From NCBI GenBank assembly GCA_009916335.1, contig SAAR01000014.1, positions 1 through 25,058 of the forward strand: DNA of 25,058 bases, read 5' to 3'. Source of the stretch: Erysipelotrichia bacterium. GTDB lineage: Bacteria; Bacillota_I; Bacilli_A; Erysipelotrichales; Erysipelotrichaceae. The translations under genes were made by a program, and so were the position numbers. The notes under the pieces are model-generated. The model searched no databases. It was given only the letters and a program-made list of their open reading frames with translations, and had not been told where the DNA came from. Position 1 is the first letter of the stretch, and each line of letters opens with the position of its first letter. Of this stretch, positions 14,780 through 23,179 are shown one piece after another.

Positions 14780-14806
14780 AAACCTCGATAGTATCGAGGT
14801 TTTCTT
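14780..14806 (+). terminator. Terminator after the repressor gene
   Basis: AAACCTCGATA and TATCGAGGTTT form an 11-bp self-complementary stem around a central G (14780-14802), followed by TTTTCTTTC. A-runs on the other side make it potentially bidirectional. Confidence 0.85.
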
Positions 14807-14940
14807 TCATTTACCTATTATTCCCATTCTATGAGTTAGTATTGCGTTAGCGTACGAACGAATAGAATCATTAACTGCACTATTATTTGTTATCAAATTG
14901 AAATTTTTTCAATATTCAAAAGCGTTAATGTAACTATAAT

Positions 14941-15159
14941 CTACTTTGTTTGTACCAATTCTTGTTGGCAATTTTTTTCATATTGCTTTTCATCATATAA
15001 CTTATCTTCTACATTTTGTGCATTTTCTTTTCCATGTTTCTCTACATAATCATCAATCCATTTATCCCAATCTTCAACTATAATTTCAAACGTACATCTA
15101 CACCATACATGAAACGGCAGAAAATTAGTACCTGCTATCCTATCTACCATTACCTGCAA
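14941..15159 (-). pseudogene. C-terminal scrap of a phage minor head (SPP1 gp7-like) protein
   Basis: An open frame of 72 codons with VDRIAGTNFLPFHVWCRCTF, then EDWDKWIDDYV. The FPPFHxWCRCTF motif with an acidic WDxWxDDY tail marks the end of phage head-morphogenesis (minor capsid) proteins. The N-terminal several hundred residues are missing, and a TAG stop lies two codons before the TTG that opens the frame. No other phage structural genes are near. It is most likely a leftover of an earlier prophage at the site beside which the mobile element inserted. Confidence 0.5.
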
Positions 15160-15303
15160 TTGCTAGTAGAATCGAAAATACAATAAAAACAGCCTTAAAA
15201 ACATAAGCACATTTATTCGAAACTTCCAATATGGTAGTTACAAATTTCTTAAATGAGTTAAAATAAGCTATGACTTTTTTACGCCACGAACATTTGCAAA
15301 CAT

Positions 15304-15339
15304 AAAAAAAGTTGCTCTTATTTTTAGTCAAAGCAACTT
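15304..15339 (-). terminator. Terminator after the C_GCAxxG_C_C gene
   Basis: On the minus strand AAGTTGCT (15332-15339) pairs with AGCAACTT (15309-15316) across a 15-nt loop, followed by a run of T (15304-15310). It lies 18 nt beyond the stop codon of the gene at 15357-15764. Confidence 0.8.
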
Positions 15340-15356
15340 CTCCTTTTCTTTATTCA

Positions 15357-15764
15357 CTAGTGAGTTTGATCCCACTCATTAATAACTTCTTCTAACACCT
15401 GTGCTGCCAAAGCAACTGTATTTTGACATTTTACTTCTTTATTATGATGCACTGGTTTAATTTCCATGCACAATCTTGAACCTAATCGTTTTTGAAAGCT
15501 GATCACTAATTTCTGTGTTAATGCTCTTATTTCCTCGTTTTGATCATGTGCTTTTGTTTTAATATAGCGAGCAGAAATCACACACGCTGCTCCTGACAAT
15601 GCCCCGCACACATCTCCAATTTGAAAACCTCCACCAAAAGCAGCACACATACGCATATCTGCTTCATGTAGTTTTAAATCATATGCCTCATTTCCTGCGT
15701 GGATAATACTCTCTGCACAATTATACCCTTCTTGATAATACTTAACTGCAATCGTTTCTAACAT
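15357..15764 (-). CDS. C_GCAxxG_C_C family protein
   Basis: 135 residues with the conserved cysteine framework of this family: GYNCAESI (C15), MCAAFGGGF, DVCGALSGAACV, then later C102 and C114 (RLCMEIKP and VKCQNTV). Family members are small cytoplasmic proteins thought to be redox or metal proteins, often near electron-transfer or transport genes. No enzyme activity is established. It is complete, monocistronic and ends in a good terminator. A GAAAGGAG-type site precedes the ATG. It is the first intact chromosomal gene right of the mobile element. Confidence 0.9.
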   Translation of the reverse strand: MLETIAVKYYQEGYNCAESIIHAGNEAYDLKLHEADMRMCAAFGGGFQIGDVCGALSGAACVISARYIKTKAHDQNEEIRALTQKLVISFQKRLGSRLCMEIKPVHHNKEVKCQNTVALAAQVLEEVINEWDQTH

Positions 15765-15830
15765 AATAACTCCTTTCGTCCCTGTTATTCATTTTAACGC
15801 TTTTTAAGTTAACAATCAATTTTTTCACAA

Positions 15831-15866
15831 CAAAAAAATAAGGTTTACTCGCAATGAATAAACCTT
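15831..15866 (-). terminator. Terminator of the polyamine transport operon
   Basis: On the minus strand AAGGTTTA (15859-15866) pairs with TAAACCTT (15840-15847), followed by a T-rich run. It lies just beyond the potC-potD stop codon. Confidence 0.85.
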
Positions 15867-15872
15867 ACCAAC

Positions 15873-17750
15873 TTATTTTGCAGCTTTAATCTTAATCCAC
15901 AATTCAGATAATTTTTTCTTCATTGCTTCATTATTCACAAACACCTCATCTAAAGGATAATTCGTTCTTGGTTGATATGCACTACTATTTGCATACTCAC
16001 CTTCTTCTAATGCTATTTTCACTTTATCTACACTGGAAGTATAACCAACATAACTAGAATTGTCATACGCTGTATCGTACTCTAAATTATAGTTAATAAA
16101 TTCTTCTGCCAATAATGGACAAGCAGAATTACTAGGAATCACCATCGCATCGCTCCATTGATTTGTTCCTTCGTTTGGTTCAAAATATACCATATTAGGA
16201 TTTTCCATTTGGATATATGCTGCATCACCACTGTATACAACTGCCATATCTTTTTCATTGTTAATCATTCCATCAATCACTTCATCTGTCACAAAAACAG
16301 GGTCCATTGTCGCTTTTAATTCTAAAAGCCATTCGTATGCTTCATGAATTTGTAATTCACTCTCTGTGTTCATGGAATAACCAAGTGCCTTTAATGCCAT
16401 CATAAAGGAATCACGCTCGCTATCATACAAATAAATCTGTCCTTTATATTTAGTATTCTTTAAAACATTGTACCCTTGTGATTCTACATCATTAGGATCA
16501 ATCTTTGTCTTATCGTAAACAATCCCTACACTACCCCAAAAATAAGGAACAGAATATGTGTTGTCAGGATCAAATGGTAGATTTTTTACACCATCTGTCA
16601 AACTCTTTAAGTTAGGAATATTGCTTTTATCTAGTTTGCGTAAACGATTTTCTTTAATCAACCGCTCTACCATATAATCACTAGGTACTAATATATCATA
16701 CTCATCGCCACCTAAAAGTTTTGTATACATTTCTTCATTTGAGGCAAAGATGGAATAATTCACCTTTACATTATATTCTTTTTCAAAAGAATCAATTGTT
16801 TTTTCACCAATGTATTCTCCCCAGTTAAAGACATTCAAAGTATCACAGCCATAAGCAGCAATTGGATCAAAATTACTTTTACTACTAGAGCGTAAAATGT
16901 TTAATCCATACAAACCTAAACTCACACAAACAACTAAAATCGCAATCTTTGTTTTCCCAAACTTTGTCGCATGGGTTGTTTTTTTACGCATACTAATCAA
17001 ATTGGTGATGACTAACACAACACTGATAGCAACAACGATTAATGTCGATAAGGCATTAATCGTTGGATTTACACGTTTTGCCATCGTATACACCATAATA
17101 GAAATATTGTTAATACCTTGTCCTGTTACAAAATAAGAAATAACAAAATCATCAAAGGACATCGTAAAAGCAATTAAAGCCCCAGCAATAATACCTGGCA
17201 TTAATTGTGGCACAATAACTTTTCTAAGAGCATAAAAAGGCGACGCTCCTAAATCCATTGCGGCTTCTGCTAAATTTGGATCTAACCTTCTAATTCTCGG
17301 TAAAACACTTAACATCACATAAGGAATACAAAAGGCAATATGTGATAACAACAAAGTTGTAAAGCCTTTACTCACATGCAAAGAAGTAAAAAGCAACATC
17401 AAACCAATCGCTGTAACAATCTCAGGATTTAAAACAGGTAGATTGTTAATTTGCATAACAATTTCTTTTAACACTTTTCTTGATTTTGATAAACCAATAC
17501 TTGCTAATGTTCCTACAATCGTTGAAACAAGTGTCGCAATAATCGCAATTAACACAGTATAATAAATAGATTCAATCATTGTGTTGTTTTGTAACATCGC
17601 CTCATACCAACGCAATGAAAAACCTGTAAATTTAGATAATGACTTAGATTCATTAAAAGAGAAAAATACCATGTAAATAATTGGTAAATAGAAAAATAAT
17701 AAAATAATACCTAAATAAACTTTACTACCAATTTTTTTACTTTTCTTCAT
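15873..17750 (-). CDS. potCD: Spermidine/putrescine ABC transporter, fused permease and substrate-binding protein (PotC-PotD)
   Basis: 625 residues joining two normally separate subunits. Residues 1-255 are a PotC permease with six membrane helices and the EAA loop that contacts the ATPase (EAAMDLGASPFYALRKVIV, 162-180). A seventh helix (about 268-286) then leads to residues 300-625, a PotD-type polyamine-binding lobe beginning LNVFNWGEYIGEKTI with later YDILVPSDYMVERLIKEN and VYSGDAAYIQMEN. The binding domain is thus held outside the cell by the membrane helix instead of a lipid anchor. The start overlaps or abuts the potB stop at 17750. It imports polyamines with PotA and PotB. Confidence 0.93.
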   Translation of the reverse strand: MKKSKKIGSKVYLGIILLFFYLPIIYMVFFSFNESKSLSKFTGFSLRWYEAMLQNNTMIESIYYTVLIAIIATLVSTIVGTLASIGLSKSRKVLKEIVMQINNLPVLNPEIVTAIGLMLLFTSLHVSKGFTTLLLSHIAFCIPYVMLSVLPRIRRLDPNLAEAAMDLGASPFYALRKVIVPQLMPGIIAGALIAFTMSFDDFVISYFVTGQGINNISIMVYTMAKRVNPTINALSTLIVVAISVVLVITNLISMRKKTTHATKFGKTKIAILVVCVSLGLYGLNILRSSSKSNFDPIAAYGCDTLNVFNWGEYIGEKTIDSFEKEYNVKVNYSIFASNEEMYTKLLGGDEYDILVPSDYMVERLIKENRLRKLDKSNIPNLKSLTDGVKNLPFDPDNTYSVPYFWGSVGIVYDKTKIDPNDVESQGYNVLKNTKYKGQIYLYDSERDSFMMALKALGYSMNTESELQIHEAYEWLLELKATMDPVFVTDEVIDGMINNEKDMAVVYSGDAAYIQMENPNMVYFEPNEGTNQWSDAMVIPSNSACPLLAEEFINYNLEYDTAYDNSSYVGYTSSVDKVKIALEEGEYANSSAYQPRTNYPLDEVFVNNEAMKKKLSELWIKIKAAK

Positions 17751-18574
17751 TATGCATCACCGTCCTTATCTACTTTTTTTGTTAAATACATCGAAAGCAT
17801 GATAATGATTGCCATAATTAATGAGATTGCACTCCCAAAATTCCAATCCCCTGTCGTAATGAAATAATTCTCAATTAAGTTACCAACTAATAACTGGTTT
17901 CCTCCTCCTAATAATTTAGGAATGAAGAAACTAGAAACAGCAGGTAAAAAAACCAAAGTTATCCCTGAAATGACTCCTGGCATAGATAATGGTAAAATGA
18001 CTTTCATAAACGTCTGGAAACGATTCGCTCCTAAATCACTCGCAGCCTCTAACAAACTTTTATCTAGTTTTGATAAAGATGCTTGTATTTGTAAAATCAT
18101 AAAAGGGATAAAGTTATACACCATACCTAAAATCACTGCAAATTCTGTATGCAATAATTTCACTTTTGGCATTCCTAAATATGCCAATAGATTGTTAATG
18201 ACACCATTATCGCTTAAAATACCAATCCATGCATAAGTTCTTACTAACATATTAATCCACATTGGTAAAGTGATTAGTAAGATAAAGAAAACACTCTTTT
18301 TAATATTCATGCGTGCGATTAAATAAGCAACAGGATAGCCTAAGATGATACATATAATCGTTGTAATCAAAGCAATACGCAAAGAACGAATCAATACGCC
18401 AATGAATACCTCATCTTGAAAGAAACGCACAAAATTGTCTAAAGTGAATTGTAAAGTTAATACATTATTTCCTTGTTTTGTGAATGCATAAACAACAATC
18501 AACAACATGGGAATGACAAGAAACAAAGCAATCCATACTACATATGGTTGTACTAAACGTTTGTATGCCTTCAT
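17750..18574 (-). CDS. potB: Spermidine/putrescine ABC transporter permease PotB
   Basis: 274 residues, the usual PotB length, with six predicted membrane helices. The cytoplasmic EAA motif EAASDLGANRFQTFMKVILP (about residues 170-190) docks on PotA. The N-terminal YVVWIALFLVIPMLLIVVYAF is the first helix, and ends such as MYLTKKVDKDGDA are cytoplasmic. It pairs with the PotC half of the following gene to form the channel. It lies 2 nt after potA and overlaps the next gene by one base, so translation is coupled through the operon. Confidence 0.95.
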   Translation of the reverse strand: MKAYKRLVQPYVVWIALFLVIPMLLIVVYAFTKQGNNVLTLQFTLDNFVRFFQDEVFIGVLIRSLRIALITTIICIILGYPVAYLIARMNIKKSVFFILLITLPMWINMLVRTYAWIGILSDNGVINNLLAYLGMPKVKLLHTEFAVILGMVYNFIPFMILQIQASLSKLDKSLLEAASDLGANRFQTFMKVILPLSMPGVISGITLVFLPAVSSFFIPKLLGGGNQLLVGNLIENYFITTGDWNFGSAISLIMAIIIMLSMYLTKKVDKDGDA

Positions 18575-18576
18575 GA

Positions 18577-20148
18577 TTAATACCCAATCTTAGACATAAT
18601 ATGAATGTCCTCAGGATCAAAATTCAATCCCACTGTCTTATCTTCTTTGGCACTTTCGGTTGTATGAATCTTAAATTCTCTACCTCTTGTGGAAAAAGTT
18701 ACCGTATATGCACCAGGTGTTAAATGTTCTGGATCAAAATCATAATCAACATTTGTAATCTCAATCTTCTCTTCATTTTCTAAATCCCAAGCAACTGCAT
18801 CTGCCCATGTTTTTAAATCTGTATCCAAAGCCACACTTTCTTCAATTTCATCAATATTTTTAAAGAAATCAAACGCAGCAATTCCTACTCCTGTTTTACT
18901 ATCTTCTAAATATTTTTGCTTTACAACAATAATATTAACAGTAATACTTGTTCCTGCATGAGTCGCAAAAGTTAGTGGATATGTTCCTTCTTCTTCTTTA
19001 ATATTGTAATCAATTGTTCTTAAAGAAACATAATCTTCACTTTCTTTTTCCCATGCCTGTGCATCTGCACGAGCAATGACTTCATCATCGTTTAATGTAT
19101 CTATATCTTGAATATCTAAGTAAAAAGAGTTCGCTGAAATGTATTCCTGTGCTTCTTCATTGTAGACTGGTTTTTTATTGGATACATTCATCATCACTTC
19201 TACCTTGCTACCTTGTACTGTTTCCACAATGATTTCATTATGTACCCCTTTAAATAAAACGGACTTTACCTTACCATTCACTTTACCTTTTCCACGAGCC
19301 ACAATATTAATATCCTCAGGGCGAATCACGATATCCACTTCTTCATCTTTCGCAAAGCCATGATCGACACATTCGTATTTCTTATCATCAAATTCAACTA
19401 AGTAATCCTCACGCATCATTCCATCAATAATATTACTCTCCCCAATGAAATTAGCTACATAAGCATTTTCTGGCTCATTATAAATATCAACTGGTGAACC
19501 CACTTGTTGAATTTCCCCTTCTTTCATAACCACAATCTTATCAGACATCGTTAATGCTTCTTCTTGATCATGTGTTACATAAATAAAGGTAATCCCAACT
19601 TCTTGTTGAATCTTTTTAAGTTCAATTTGCATTTCTTTTCTTAATTTTAAATCTAACGCCCCTAAAGGTTCATCTAAAAGCAATACTTTTGGCTCATTTA
19701 CTAATGCTCTAGCAATCGCAATACGCTGTTGTTGCCCTCCAGATAATTGATCGATTTTACGATTTTCATACCCTTCAAGATTCACAAGCTTTAACATCTT
19801 CATCACTTTTTGTCGAATCACATCATTACTCATTTTTTTAATCTTCAAACCAAAAGCAATATTTTCATAAATACTCATATGAGGAAATAAAGCATACTTT
19901 TGAAAGACGGTATTTAACTCTCTTTTGTAGGGTGGTAATTGTGAAATTTCCACACCATCAAAAATAACTTCACCCTCATCTTGTTCTAAAAAACCACCAA
20001 GAATTCGTAGTAGTGTTGTTTTCCCACAACCACTAGGTCCTAATAATGTAACAAATTCATTCTCATAAATATCTAAATTGATTCCTTTTAAAACAATCGT
20101 TGTATCAAAACTTTTTACGATATTTTTAAACTGTATTAATTTTTTCAT
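18577..20148 (-). CDS. potA: Spermidine/putrescine ABC transporter ATPase PotA with two inserted Ig-like repeats
   Basis: 523 residues, against about 350-370 usual for PotA. Residues 1-240 are a complete ABC ATPase: Walker [10 protein letters not shown] (37-45), signature LSGGQQQR (135-142), Walker B VLLLDEP (155-161) and switch H193. A TOBE region with IRPEDINI (275-282) follows. The normal PotA ending [14 protein letters not shown] occurs at 505-518. Between them, residues about 345-412 and 432-500 are two copies of a roughly 65-residue module, each with ADAxAW then xVDYx and a YxxTFxT strand. They resemble the Ig-like (DUF5011-type) repeats of surface proteins. It powers polyamine uptake; the insert's role is unknown. 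Confidence 0.93.
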   Translation of the reverse strand: MKKLIQFKNIVKSFDTTIVLKGINLDIYENEFVTLLGPSGCGKTTLLRILGGFLEQDEGEVIFDGVEISQLPPYKRELNTVFQKYALFPHMSIYENIAFGLKIKKMSNDVIRQKVMKMLKLVNLEGYENRKIDQLSGGQQQRIAIARALVNEPKVLLLDEPLGALDLKLRKEMQIELKKIQQEVGITFIYVTHDQEEALTMSDKIVVMKEGEIQQVGSPVDIYNEPENAYVANFIGESNIIDGMMREDYLVEFDDKKYECVDHGFAKDEEVDIVIRPEDINIVARGKGKVNGKVKSVLFKGVHNEIIVETVQGSKVEVMMNVSNKKPVYNEEAQEYISANSFYLDIQDIDTLNDDEVIARADAQAWEKESEDYVSLRTIDYNIKEEEGTYPLTFATHAGTSITVNIIVVKQKYLEDSKTGVGIAAFDFFKNIDEIEESVALDTDLKTWADAVAWDLENEEKIEITNVDYDFDPEHLTPGAYTVTFSTRGREFKIHTTESAKEDKTVGLNFDPEDIHIMSKIGY

Positions 20149-20168
20149 ATGGCTCCCTTATTCGCTTA

Positions 20169-20702
20169 CTAAAAATTAGGTGGTGTCATTACCCACATAA
20201 TCTTCGCCAGCTTTTCTTTCTTATTCATCAAAATATGTTTATGTTTTCCATTCAAATAAAAGGTTTCCCCCGCTTTGATTGGATATTCGTTATTTCTTTG
20301 TTTAAGCACAACTTCCCCTGCCAATACATACCCAAATTCTTCTCCATCATGTGGCATGATAACCTGCGATTGTGCATCTTTTTCTAATGTAAGGATTAAT
20401 GGTTCCATCGCTCTTTTTTGTGCATCAGGAACAATCCAGTAAATGGTGGCTCCATCTTTTTCATTAATATAGTAATCTTCTTTTCTAAAAACAATACGAT
20501 CCTGTTTATCCTCTTGAAAAAAATCAGAGAGATTACTTCCTAATGCCTCTAATATATCATCTAAGGTCGCAATGGACGGCGATGTTAAATTTCGCTCTAA
20601 TTGCGATAAGAACCCTTTTGTTAATTCACAACGTGATGCAAGCTCTTCTAAAGTAAGATTTTTACTAATTCTAAGCTCTTTAATCTTATGTCCTATATCC
20701 AT
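20169..20702 (-). CDS. XRE-cupin transcriptional regulator of the polyamine operon
   Basis: 177 residues. Residues 4-60 (IGHKIKELRISKNLTLEELA and SQLERNLTSPSIATLDDIL) form the helix-turn-helix. Residues about 105-172 form a cupin barrel with HDGEEFGYVLAGEVVL and AGETFYLNGKHKHI, which would bind a small ligand, plausibly a polyamine, as in PuuR-type regulators. The gene is first in the operon, 20 nt before potA, and an overlapping set of TTTAG/CTAAA dyads lies between its promoter and start codon, which points to autoregulation by ligand-responsive repression. The ligand is inferred from context. Confidence 0.88.
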   Translation of the reverse strand: MDIGHKIKELRISKNLTLEELASRCELTKGFLSQLERNLTSPSIATLDDILEALGSNLSDFFQEDKQDRIVFRKEDYYINEKDGATIYWIVPDAQKRAMEPLILTLEKDAQSQVIMPHDGEEFGYVLAGEVVLKQRNNEYPIKAGETFYLNGKHKHILMNKKEKLAKIMWVMTPPNF

Positions 20703-20721
20703 TGTACAACCTCTCTTTCTT

Positions 20722-20755
20722 GTTTAGTAATACTAAACTTCTAATGTAAGTTTAG
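20722..20755. promoter_or_regulatory. Overlapping operator dyads of the polyamine regulator
   Basis: GTTTAGTA-A-TACTAAAC (20722-20738) and CTAAACTT-N7-AAGTTTAG (20733-20755) are both perfect inverted repeats and share the CTAAAC half. They lie 20-53 nt upstream of the regulator start and downstream of its -10, as expected for a repressor site. Confidence 0.7.
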
Positions 20756-20765
20756 AAAACATATT

Positions 20766-20794
20766 TATTATACTTTTTTTAAGAAAAAATACAA
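20766..20794 (-). promoter_or_regulatory. Promoter of the polyamine operon
   Basis: On the minus strand TTGTAT, a 16-bp spacer and a perfect TATAAT (about 20768-20773), roughly 65 nt before the regulator ATG and just upstream of the operator dyads. Confidence 0.6.
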
Positions 20795-21101
20795 TATGTT
20801 AATACACTATTTCTGCTTTTTTTGTGTGTTTTTTATAGAAATGCATGAAAATATATCGACTAAAACTTTCCCTCGTTTAAAAACAGTGTAATTTTTGCTG
20901 CCATTGTTTTTTAAAAAAGAAGATAAAACAAAATTGCCACTTCTTAAACACCCTTTACTTCTGTTTCTTTTCACTTCATCAATAAGCGTACGATAACAAC
21001 AAAAAGCTAACTAAAAAAAGATAATCTGACGAATCCATCAAATTACCTTTGTTAAGTTTCACATAGTATCAATCGAAGTTTTTAACTATTAATTGATACC
21101 A

Positions 21102-22283
21102 CTATTCTGGTTTTTTATGACCACATTGTGAACAGAAGTTTCCTTGATTTTCATTTCCACAACTACATGTCCATGTAGCACTAGGTTTTGCCTTTCCACA
21201 CTCACTGCAAAATTTAGAATCATTCACTTTACCACAAGCACAAGTCCACTGTTCACTTTGTGTATTATTTTGATTAAATAAGGGATTGTTTTCTTGTGGT
21301 TGTGTATTGGCAAACAGATTTCCTGTATTCATACCACCTGCTTGAGCCGCAAAGCCCATTCCTAAAAAACCTTGCATCGCTCCTGCTTCATTCGCTGACG
21401 CATTTTCCATCGCAGTGGCTTGTGCTTGTGCTAATCGACCAGCTGCCACCCTTTGATCACTCAACATAATCGCATCATCAATCTTTTCAATTCTCGCTCT
21501 TGATTCATCATCTGGTGTTACTTTTTCAATCGCCACCATTTCAATTTCAAGACCACGTTTTTGATGCCACACTTCATCTAACGCATCATTCATGAATGCC
21601 GCTATTTCCATCTGCTTTTTAGGTAAATCATTAAACTGATAACCTTCATCACTACATTTTGCTAACGCAGTATCTATTGCATTCACAAATTCAGCTTGGC
21701 ATTGACTCATCAATTCCGTTTTTGTATATTCGTTTTCTACATTTCCAGCAATATTCGTATAAAAACGAATTGGATCGCTAATCTTAAATGAATATTGTCC
21801 AAAATAGCGAATGTAAATACCACGATAAGTTGGATCTTTATATGGCATTGGTGAAGCACTACCAAACTTATTATCTAAAATCTCTTTAATGTTCACATAG
21901 TAAACACGTTGATCTTTTGCTTCACTACCACCATGTTTAAAACGAGTACCAAACGTTTTAAAGCTTTCTGCCAATCCTTTAAAACCACGATCGAACAAAC
22001 TAGGTTCACTTGATTCCTCCCAAGTAAAACGACCTGGTTCCATACTAAATTCCACAATCTTACCATCTTCAACAATCAACAATCCTTGTCCTTCATTAAT
22101 CGCAAAACCACTACCATTGGTAATAATATTCTCACTACCTTTTGTATTACTACCTGTATTGACTACCTTACTCCCTTTTTTAATTAACACATCATTACTT
22201 AATGTTTCACAATAATAATATTCTAACCATTGATCCGCTAGTGTTTTTCTTGCACCATCAAATGCAGCTTTAATTAATCCCAT
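21102..22283 (-). CDS. SPFH-domain protein with two C-terminal zinc ribbons (YdjI-like)
   Basis: 393 residues. The N-terminal 280 residues are the SPFH-type domain of the virion-core-protein-like / Bacillus YdjI family, starting MGLIKAAFDGARKTLADQW, with FAINEGQGLLIVEDGKI and YFGQYSFKISDPIRFY. A linker rich in Q, N, G and A follows. Residues 346-393 are two copies of a small zinc ribbon: C348-x-C350 with C359-x2-C362, and C373-x-C375 with C384-x2-C387. Such proteins associate with the membrane and phage-shock or antibiotic-stress complexes in Bacillus. Here it follows its Tim44-like partner by 12 nt, so the two are one unit. Confidence 0.85.
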   Translation of the reverse strand: MGLIKAAFDGARKTLADQWLEYYYCETLSNDVLIKKGSKVVNTGSNTKGSENIITNGSGFAINEGQGLLIVEDGKIVEFSMEPGRFTWEESSEPSLFDRGFKGLAESFKTFGTRFKHGGSEAKDQRVYYVNIKEILDNKFGSASPMPYKDPTYRGIYIRYFGQYSFKISDPIRFYTNIAGNVENEYTKTELMSQCQAEFVNAIDTALAKCSDEGYQFNDLPKKQMEIAAFMNDALDEVWHQKRGLEIEMVAIEKVTPDDESRARIEKIDDAIMLSDQRVAAGRLAQAQATAMENASANEAGAMQGFLGMGFAAQAGGMNTGNLFANTQPQENNPLFNQNNTQSEQWTCACGKVNDSKFCSECGKAKPSATWTCSCGNENQGNFCSQCGHKKPE

Positions 22284-22295
22284 TTTCTTTTCCTC

Positions 22296-23156
22296 CTATG
22301 ACCATGCGACATATTTATTTAATACCCAACCATAATTTCCATTCGTAATAAGGGAATGACAATATTCACACTCTCCACTTGAAGTAACCTTTGTCGGTGC
22401 ACCACAATTAGGACAATTCGTAATATTAATACTTTCATCACTACTTGTTTTTACCCCTTTTGTACGAATAAATTCTAAACGATATTGACGATGAACATAG
22501 TTTTTATCACTACCTTCAATGATTTTACCTGTTTCATCATCACTCACATAATTCAATAAACTAGCATACAATTTAACAACTAGCACTTCTTGATTTGCAT
22601 CTTCTTTATATTGTGCAATTGTTATTTCACGAATGTTTTGCATATTCATATGATCTGTTTTCTTCATATCAATGTATTCTTGAATCTGTGCATTATGTGT
22701 GTTAAACAAAGAATTACTTTCAAAAGGACGAACTCCTTGCCAATTCTTTGCTTCCCATGCTTCTTGCAAGGTAATATACACTTCCCCTACAAAACTTTTA
22801 AACTTATCGGCTGAAAAATTAGGATCGTGTTCTTTTACTTTCGCAATCGCCGCTTCTTCATTAATAGGTGTATGCGAGAGTGGTGAATAATGTGCATTGG
22901 CATTTCCACCATTCTGTGTATACTTAAAGTAAGCAAACACAGCGATAATAATGATGGTTATAATAAGACCAAAAGGACTTCCTCCTAAGAAAATAAAACT
23001 ACCAAATCCAGAGCCTCCATAACTTCCACCATAACTACCTCCTGATGAACCTCCTCCAGAAAAAGAATTACCAACGTCTGCTAAAATTCCATCTGTAAAA
23101 CATAAAGTCAAAACTACTAAACAAATACTCAGCCATATATATTTTTTATATTTCAT
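22296..23156 (-). CDS. Tim44-like membrane protein with C-terminal zinc ribbon
   Basis: 286 residues. A signal-like helix (residues 6-26) is followed by a Ser/Gly/Tyr-rich low-complexity stretch (31-52, repeated GGSYGGS units), a membrane helix (about 62-79), a Tim44-like domain (about 98-235, with FKSFVGEVYITLQEAWEAKN), and a zinc ribbon at 248-266 (CPNC and CEYC). The family often sits beside SPFH/YdjI proteins and is likely a membrane scaffold. The gene lies 23 nt after the PF09820-type ATPase and 12 nt before the SPFH gene. The repeat-rich glycine segment could vary in length. Confidence 0.78.
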   Translation of the reverse strand: MKYKKYIWLSICLVVLTLCFTDGILADVGNSFSGGGSSGGSYGGSYGGSGFGSFIFLGGSPFGLIITIIIIAVFAYFKYTQNGGNANAHYSPLSHTPINEEAAIAKVKEHDPNFSADKFKSFVGEVYITLQEAWEAKNWQGVRPFESNSLFNTHNAQIQEYIDMKKTDHMNMQNIREITIAQYKEDANQEVLVVKLYASLLNYVSDDETGKIIEGSDKNYVHRQYRLEFIRTKGVKTSSDESINITNCPNCGAPTKVTSSGECEYCHSLITNGNYGWVLNKYVAWS

Positions 23157-23179
23157 ATTTAAATTCTCCCTATTTAACG

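Larger units (their letters stand above)
20703..21101. other. Gene-free region between polyamine operon and SPFH gene
   Basis: It holds the promoter and operators of the polyamine regulator (20722-20794). It also contains an inverted repeat, AGTATCAAT with ATTGATACCACT around 21065-21105, that begins at the SPFH stop codon and may act as a weak terminator. The 270 bp between show AT-rich runs but no gene or RNA that I recognise. Confidence 0.6.

Noticed and set aside
14811..14840. A guaA 3' end at the right boundary of the element
   Set aside because: Only about 15 bases fit (I-E-W-E-stop); upstream in that frame there is a stop and no guaA similarity. Kept only as a tentative att-core idea in the findings.
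15140..15331. A 63-codon minus-strand frame with one hydrophobic helix
   Set aside because: Its TTG start lies inside the loop of the terminator of the upstream gene, and its apparent Shine-Dalgarno is the 5' side of that hairpin. It also overlaps the phage-head remnant. A chance frame is more likely.
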